A stretch of DNA of 44,933 nucleotides from Phascolarctobacterium sp. (GTDB lineage Bacteria > Bacillota > Negativicutes > Acidaminococcales > Acidaminococcaceae): assembly GCA_021203775.1 (NCBI GenBank), contig JAJQAO010000016.1, positions 1 through 44,933 on the forward strand, written 5' to 3'. Under the pieces are notes generated by a model that did not search any database, was not told the DNA's origin, and saw nothing but the letters and a program-made list of their open reading frames with translations. Shown here in pieces: positions 41,222-44,933 of this stretch. Numbering within the stretch: the stretch's first letter is position 1; each line of letters opens with the position of its first letter. A program made the position numbers and the translations under genes.

Positions 41222-41482
41222 ATGAACAGACATTACGATTGCATAAACTACTTAAACCTTGATTGCGAAAAAGGTTTATGTGCGCTTGATAAGGGCATTG
41301 TTATGATTGACGGCGAAGGAAGCCAGGCATGCCCGAGGTTCAAGCCTGCAAAGAAATGCGGCAACTGCAAGAACTTCTCCAACCCTGACAAGTATGGCAT
41401 TGGGACCTGCAGCGGGTATGAGAAGGAGAACTGGGCATATGCCACATGCGGGGCTTTCAGCTGCAAGAACTATAAAGGCTAA
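41222..41482 (+). CDS. hpdC: 4-hydroxyphenylacetate decarboxylase small Fe-S subunit, copy 2
   Basis: Protein identical to copy 1. Confidence 0.9.
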   Translation: MNRHYDCINYLNLDCEKGLCALDKGIVMIDGEGSQACPRFKPAKKCGNCKNFSNPDKYGIGTCSGYEKENWAYATCGAFSCKNYKG

Positions 41483-41510
41483 AACTACTAAATGAAATGG
41501 AGCTACATTC

Positions 41511-42449
41511 ATGTCAGAGAAAGCTTTATTATTTGACATTCAAAGCTTTTCCACACATGATGGACCTGGTGGCAGGACAAATGTGTTTTTTGTCGGTTGC
41601 CCGCTTCAGTGCCGTTGGTGCGCCAACCCTGAATCCTGGCTGCGCAAGAAACATCTGATGTACGCCCAGACTGTTTGCAAGTATGAACAAGGCTGTAGGG
41701 CATGCAGAAATGTATGCCCTTACGGGTCTATTACGTTTGAGGAATCCGGGAAACCGGTGCTTGATTGGAAAATATGCAACAAGTGTTATACTTTTGAATG
41801 TGTAGAGGTATGTCCCAACAGATCCCTGAAACAGTGCGTGAAGGAATATACCGTGCCTGAACTTATGAGCACGATCAGGAAACATTCCTTCTATTGGGAT
41901 GAGAATGGCGGTGTCACTTTTTCCGGTGGCGAACCATTGTTGAGTCATGATTTCTTGGCAAATGTATTGCACGAGTGCCAAAAGTCCGGCATCCATACGG
42001 CAATTGAGACGAGCGGATATGCAAAGGAGGAGGATTTCCTCCAGGTGCTGACAGAGGTCAATTTTGCATTTATAGATGTAAAGAATATGGATCCGGAAGC
42101 TCATAAGTGGGGGACGGGTGTCAGCAATGCACCTATCCTTTCCAACATAGAGGCATTGACAAAATCATCATGGAAAGGTCGCCTGGTTCTGAGACAGCCT
42201 ACGATTGGCGGTTTCAATGACAGTAAGGAAAATGCTCTGAAGGTAATTGAATTTATGAAGAGATTGGACCTGTACGAAATCAATCTTTTGAAATTCCACC
42301 GCCTTGGGGGCACCAAGTGGGAGCAGCTCGGTAAGAAATATGAGTATTCGGACCACGGAGATGTTTCCCTTGAAGAATTAGAGGAACTGCAGCAGATTTA
42401 TCTGCAGAATGATATCGCATGCTACGTCGCAGAAGAGACACCTTTTTAG
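41511..42449 (+). CDS. hpdA: Glycyl radical activating enzyme for HpdB (radical SAM)
   Basis: 'FDIQSFSTHDGPGGRTNVFFVGCPLQCRWCANPESW' with CxxxCxxC, ferredoxin-like Cys insert, 'GGVTFSGGEPLL'. Confidence 0.92.
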   Translation: MSEKALLFDIQSFSTHDGPGGRTNVFFVGCPLQCRWCANPESWLRKKHLMYAQTVCKYEQGCRACRNVCPYGSITFEESGKPVLDWKICNKCYTFECVEVCPNRSLKQCVKEYTVPELMSTIRKHSFYWDENGGVTFSGGEPLLSHDFLANVLHECQKSGIHTAIETSGYAKEEDFLQVLTEVNFAFIDVKNMDPEAHKWGTGVSNAPILSNIEALTKSSWKGRLVLRQPTIGGFNDSKENALKVIEFMKRLDLYEINLLKFHRLGGTKWEQLGKKYEYSDHGDVSLEELEELQQIYLQNDIACYVAEETPF

Positions 42450-42460
42450 GAGGTTATTAA

Positions 42461-43168
42461 ATGAACATTGTAAAAAAGATAATCGTTTATTTGGGTGGGT
42501 TGCTTACCATTACGATCGGTATTAACATCTCTAAAATGACGGTTATGGGTATTTCACCTGTTAGTTCCATTCCGAGGGCCTGTGAGCAGATTTGGGGATT
42601 AACGTTAGGTACGACAACTTTTATTGCCTATATCCTTTTGATCTTGGGCCAGTTGGTTATATTGCGCAAGGATTTCCGCCTGTGGAATGTCCTTGGTCTT
42701 GCATTGACTGTCATATTCAGTCTCATGCTTGATATTACCGGTACGGATCCTAAAGCCATAGGACACCTTCTGATAGATTTCCCGCGGCCTGAAGGATACC
42801 CTATGAGGTTTGTTTATACGATAGCAAGCTGTATTATCATCGGTATTGGTGTATTCCTCTACCTGCGGCCGAACTGGGTTCCGATGCCGGCAGAAGGTCT
42901 GGCTTTGGCTATTTCTCAAAAGACAGGAATAGTATTCGGCAACTGCAAATCCATTGTGGATACGACCATGATTGTTATCGCTATGATTCTCCAGATAATT
43001 TATCTGGGCGGCTTCGAGTCATTTTTCCTGAAGAGTGTCGTAGTACGTGAAGGTACAGTCATTGCGGCAATTGGCGTTGGACAGGTTGTTAAATTCCTGG
43101 CCAAACGCTGGGCGAAACCGGTTGAAGCATGGCTGAACGCAGGTGAGGAACCAAAAGCAGCCGCTTAG
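42461..43168 (+). CDS. YczE/YitT-like integral membrane protein, paralog 1
   Basis: Five or more hydrophobic segments; 11 bp after hpdA; 'GGLLTITIGINISKMTVMGISPVSSIPRACEQ'. Confidence 0.75.
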   Translation: MNIVKKIIVYLGGLLTITIGINISKMTVMGISPVSSIPRACEQIWGLTLGTTTFIAYILLILGQLVILRKDFRLWNVLGLALTVIFSLMLDITGTDPKAIGHLLIDFPRPEGYPMRFVYTIASCIIIGIGVFLYLRPNWVPMPAEGLALAISQKTGIVFGNCKSIVDTTMIVIAMILQIIYLGGFESFFLKSVVVREGTVIAAIGVGQVVKFLAKRWAKPVEAWLNAGEEPKAAA

Positions 43169-43268
43169 TAAAATATTTTCAATTTTACCGGGCTGGCAAT
43201 TTATCCGCACCGTGAACTGACTGCGATAAACGGTTAGATTCTATTTTTGAAAGGAGAGATTTATAGGT

Positions 43269-43691
43269 ATGGAAGCAAGATTCACACCGAGTCTGATTAC
43301 GGGGAACGAAAAGATAGATAATCAGCACAAGGAATTAATTAAGCGTGCAAATGATCTGTTTAAGGCAATTGAAGGCGGCGGATCAAAAGACAAGATCCAG
43401 GAGACACTTAATTTCTTGGCAGAGTACACAACATATCATTTTGCCGATGAAGAAAAATTATGGACGAAAGGCCAGATTCCGACACTTCTGAATCACAAAA
43501 AAGAACATGCTGATTTGATTGAAGTTGTTAAAGGCCTTCAGGCAAAACTGGCTACTGAGGGTCCAAGCCCTGAATTCGAGAAGCAGGTATATGACAGTGT
43601 AGTTGACTGGCTGTATACCCATATTAAAGGCAGCGACCATGATGCTTGCGAATACGTAAACATCAGATATCAGCAGGACAGCATGCTGTAA
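43269..43691 (+). CDS. Bacteriohemerythrin
   Basis: 'NEKIDNQHKELI', 'TTYHFADEEKLW', 'HKKEHADLI', 'HIKGSDHDACEY' give the His/Glu/Asp diiron ligands. Confidence 0.93.
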   Translation: MEARFTPSLITGNEKIDNQHKELIKRANDLFKAIEGGGSKDKIQETLNFLAEYTTYHFADEEKLWTKGQIPTLLNHKKEHADLIEVVKGLQAKLATEGPSPEFEKQVYDSVVDWLYTHIKGSDHDACEYVNIRYQQDSML

Positions 43692-43723
43692 GATTCCTAA
43701 ATAAAATTAAGAATTTTAATAAG

Positions 43724-43754
43724 AAAAAACGGCACTATTCGGGTGCCGTTTTTT
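43724..43754 (+). terminator. Intrinsic terminator after bacteriohemerythrin
   Basis: AAAAAACGGCAC-tattcg-GTGCCGTTTTTT. Confidence 0.92.
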
Positions 43755-43860
43755 CATTAATATAATCACAAAAATCGGATATTATTGGCAGGTTTTTTAC
43801 TGTACGCAGATAATATTAAATAAGCGCAGATAAGGAATACATTTTCAGGAGTGTTATAAA

Positions 43861-44553
43861 ATGACAATTAACATTCTAAAAAAGATAATCGTTTATTTAG
43901 GGGGATTGCTTGCCATGTCGATTGGCATTAATATCTCTAAATTATCGGTTCTTGGAATCACGCCTGTCAGTTCCATGGCAAGGGCCTGTGAACAGATTCT
44001 TGGATTAACGTTAGGTATGACAACTTTAATTGCCAATCTAATTATGGTCATGGGGCAGCTGCTTGTATTGCGCAGGGATTTCCGTATACGTAATATCCTG
44101 GGGCTTGCATTAACTGTCGTGTTCAGTCTGATGATTGATATTACCGGCACGGATCCTAATGCTATAGGACACCTTCTGATAAATTTCCCGCGGCCTGCAG
44201 GGTATCACATGAAGTTTATTTATATGCTGGCCAGTGTTGTCATTCTCGGCATTGGCGTATTCCTTTACCTGCGGCCGAATTGGGTTCCTCTGCCCGCAGA
44301 AGGCCTGGCTCTGGCCATCTCGCAAAAGACGGGGATAGTATTTGGTAACTGTAAGTCGCTTGTGGATACGATCATGATTATTATTGCAGTGATTCTTCAG
44401 ATAATGTACCTGGGCGGTTTGCAGTCTTTTATGATGGAAAGTGTCGTTGTGCGCGAAGGCACAGCCATTGCGGCAATCGGCGTCGGGCAGGTTGCAAGAT
44501 TCATGGCTAAATGCTGGGGAAAATCGGTTGACGGCTGGGTCAGCAAGAGTTAA
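43861..44553 (+). CDS. YczE/YitT-like integral membrane protein, paralog 2
   Basis: Highly similar to 42461-43168 product; shared 'LRPNWVP.PAEGLALAISQKTGIVFGNCKS.VDT'. Confidence 0.75.
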   Translation: MTINILKKIIVYLGGLLAMSIGINISKLSVLGITPVSSMARACEQILGLTLGMTTLIANLIMVMGQLLVLRRDFRIRNILGLALTVVFSLMIDITGTDPNAIGHLLINFPRPAGYHMKFIYMLASVVILGIGVFLYLRPNWVPLPAEGLALAISQKTGIVFGNCKSLVDTIMIIIAVILQIMYLGGLQSFMMESVVVREGTAIAAIGVGQVARFMAKCWGKSVDGWVSKS

Positions 44554-44592
44554 GGATTTATTGCTTGGAAAATGTAAGAAAAGATGGAAAAA

Positions 44593-44623
44593 CCGGATAT
44601 ATGATAACAATTCATATATCCGG
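44593..44623. repeat. 12-bp perfect inverted repeat
   Basis: CCGGATATATGA-taacaat-TCATATATCCGG. Confidence 0.9.
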
Positions 44624-44701
44624 CAAGTCCGTGCACAGGAGTAACCCAATGCACCCAGCAAATGTCTCGTTTGCTATTACTATTATAAATATTTTTTTCG
44701 T

Positions 44702-44740
44702 GGAGGTATGTTGCGTATGCAACATACCTCCATTTTTATT
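44702..44740 (+). terminator. Intrinsic terminator
   Basis: GGAGGTATGTTGC-gtat-GCAACATACCTCC followed by ATTTTTATT. Confidence 0.85.
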
Positions 44741-44933
44741 ACGCAAACCCTAAGATATATCAGGATGGTAGATTTATTTGTAGTAGAAATAGCATACTTT
44801 TCTTATTAAAAGATATTTAAATAAATAATAGGCAGTCAATCTTAGCTATGATGATAAAATTGCGGGACAATTCAACATTCATGGTTGTTCTTTATGTGTA
44901 TTGCAAATATAATATTTTATTATATTTTAAAAT

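Larger units (their letters stand above)
38455..41487 (+). repeat. ~3.03 kb direct repeat, copy 2 (hpdB-hpdC)
   Basis: Matches 29161-32193 at constant offset 9294. Confidence 0.95.

Noticed and set aside
29161-41487. Mobile element responsible for the hpdBC duplication
   Set aside because: No transposase, integrase, target-site duplication or terminal inverted repeats seen at the repeat boundaries
44565-44753. 62-aa and 67-aa ORFs after membrane paralog 2
   Set aside because: They run through two hairpins including the terminator; no RBS or homology evidence

Overview
This ~45 kb window looks like the chromosome of an anaerobic Firmicute (possibly Negativicutes; low confidence). Nearly all genes are on the + strand. 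In order: MscS channel; etfB and ferredoxin-fused etfA; pyruvate kinase; acyltransferase-3 protein; pyr operon (pyrB-C-carA-carB-pyrK-D-F-E) behind a PyrR-type attenuator; trp operon (trpE-G-D-C-F-B-A) behind a T-box leader with a UGG specifier candidate; hemW; CIRCE-controlled hrcA-grpE-dnaK-dnaJ. The last third is an accessory region around a glycyl-radical arylacetate decarboxylase, matching 4-hydroxyphenylacetate decarboxylase (HpdB/HpdC) at every catalytic and Fe-S ligand position I checked. hpdBC is present twice as a ~3.03 kb, essentially identical direct repeat (29161-32193 and 38455-41487, constant offset 9294). Only the second copy is followed by the activase hpdA. Between the copies is a six-gene cassette: TPR protein, DUF4037-like nucleotidyltransferase-fold protein, DUF4125-like protein, small CxxC helical protein, stand-alone trigger-factor C-domain-like protein, and a ClpC-like AAA+ lacking the M-domain with a degenerate D1 Walker B. 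I consider this cassette the best candidate for an undescribed system, possibly GRE maturation/quality control or p-cresol stress proteostasis. Downstream of hpdA are two YczE/YitT-like membrane paralogs flanking a bacteriohemerythrin. All calls come from reading the sequence and recalled family motifs; no database search was run.
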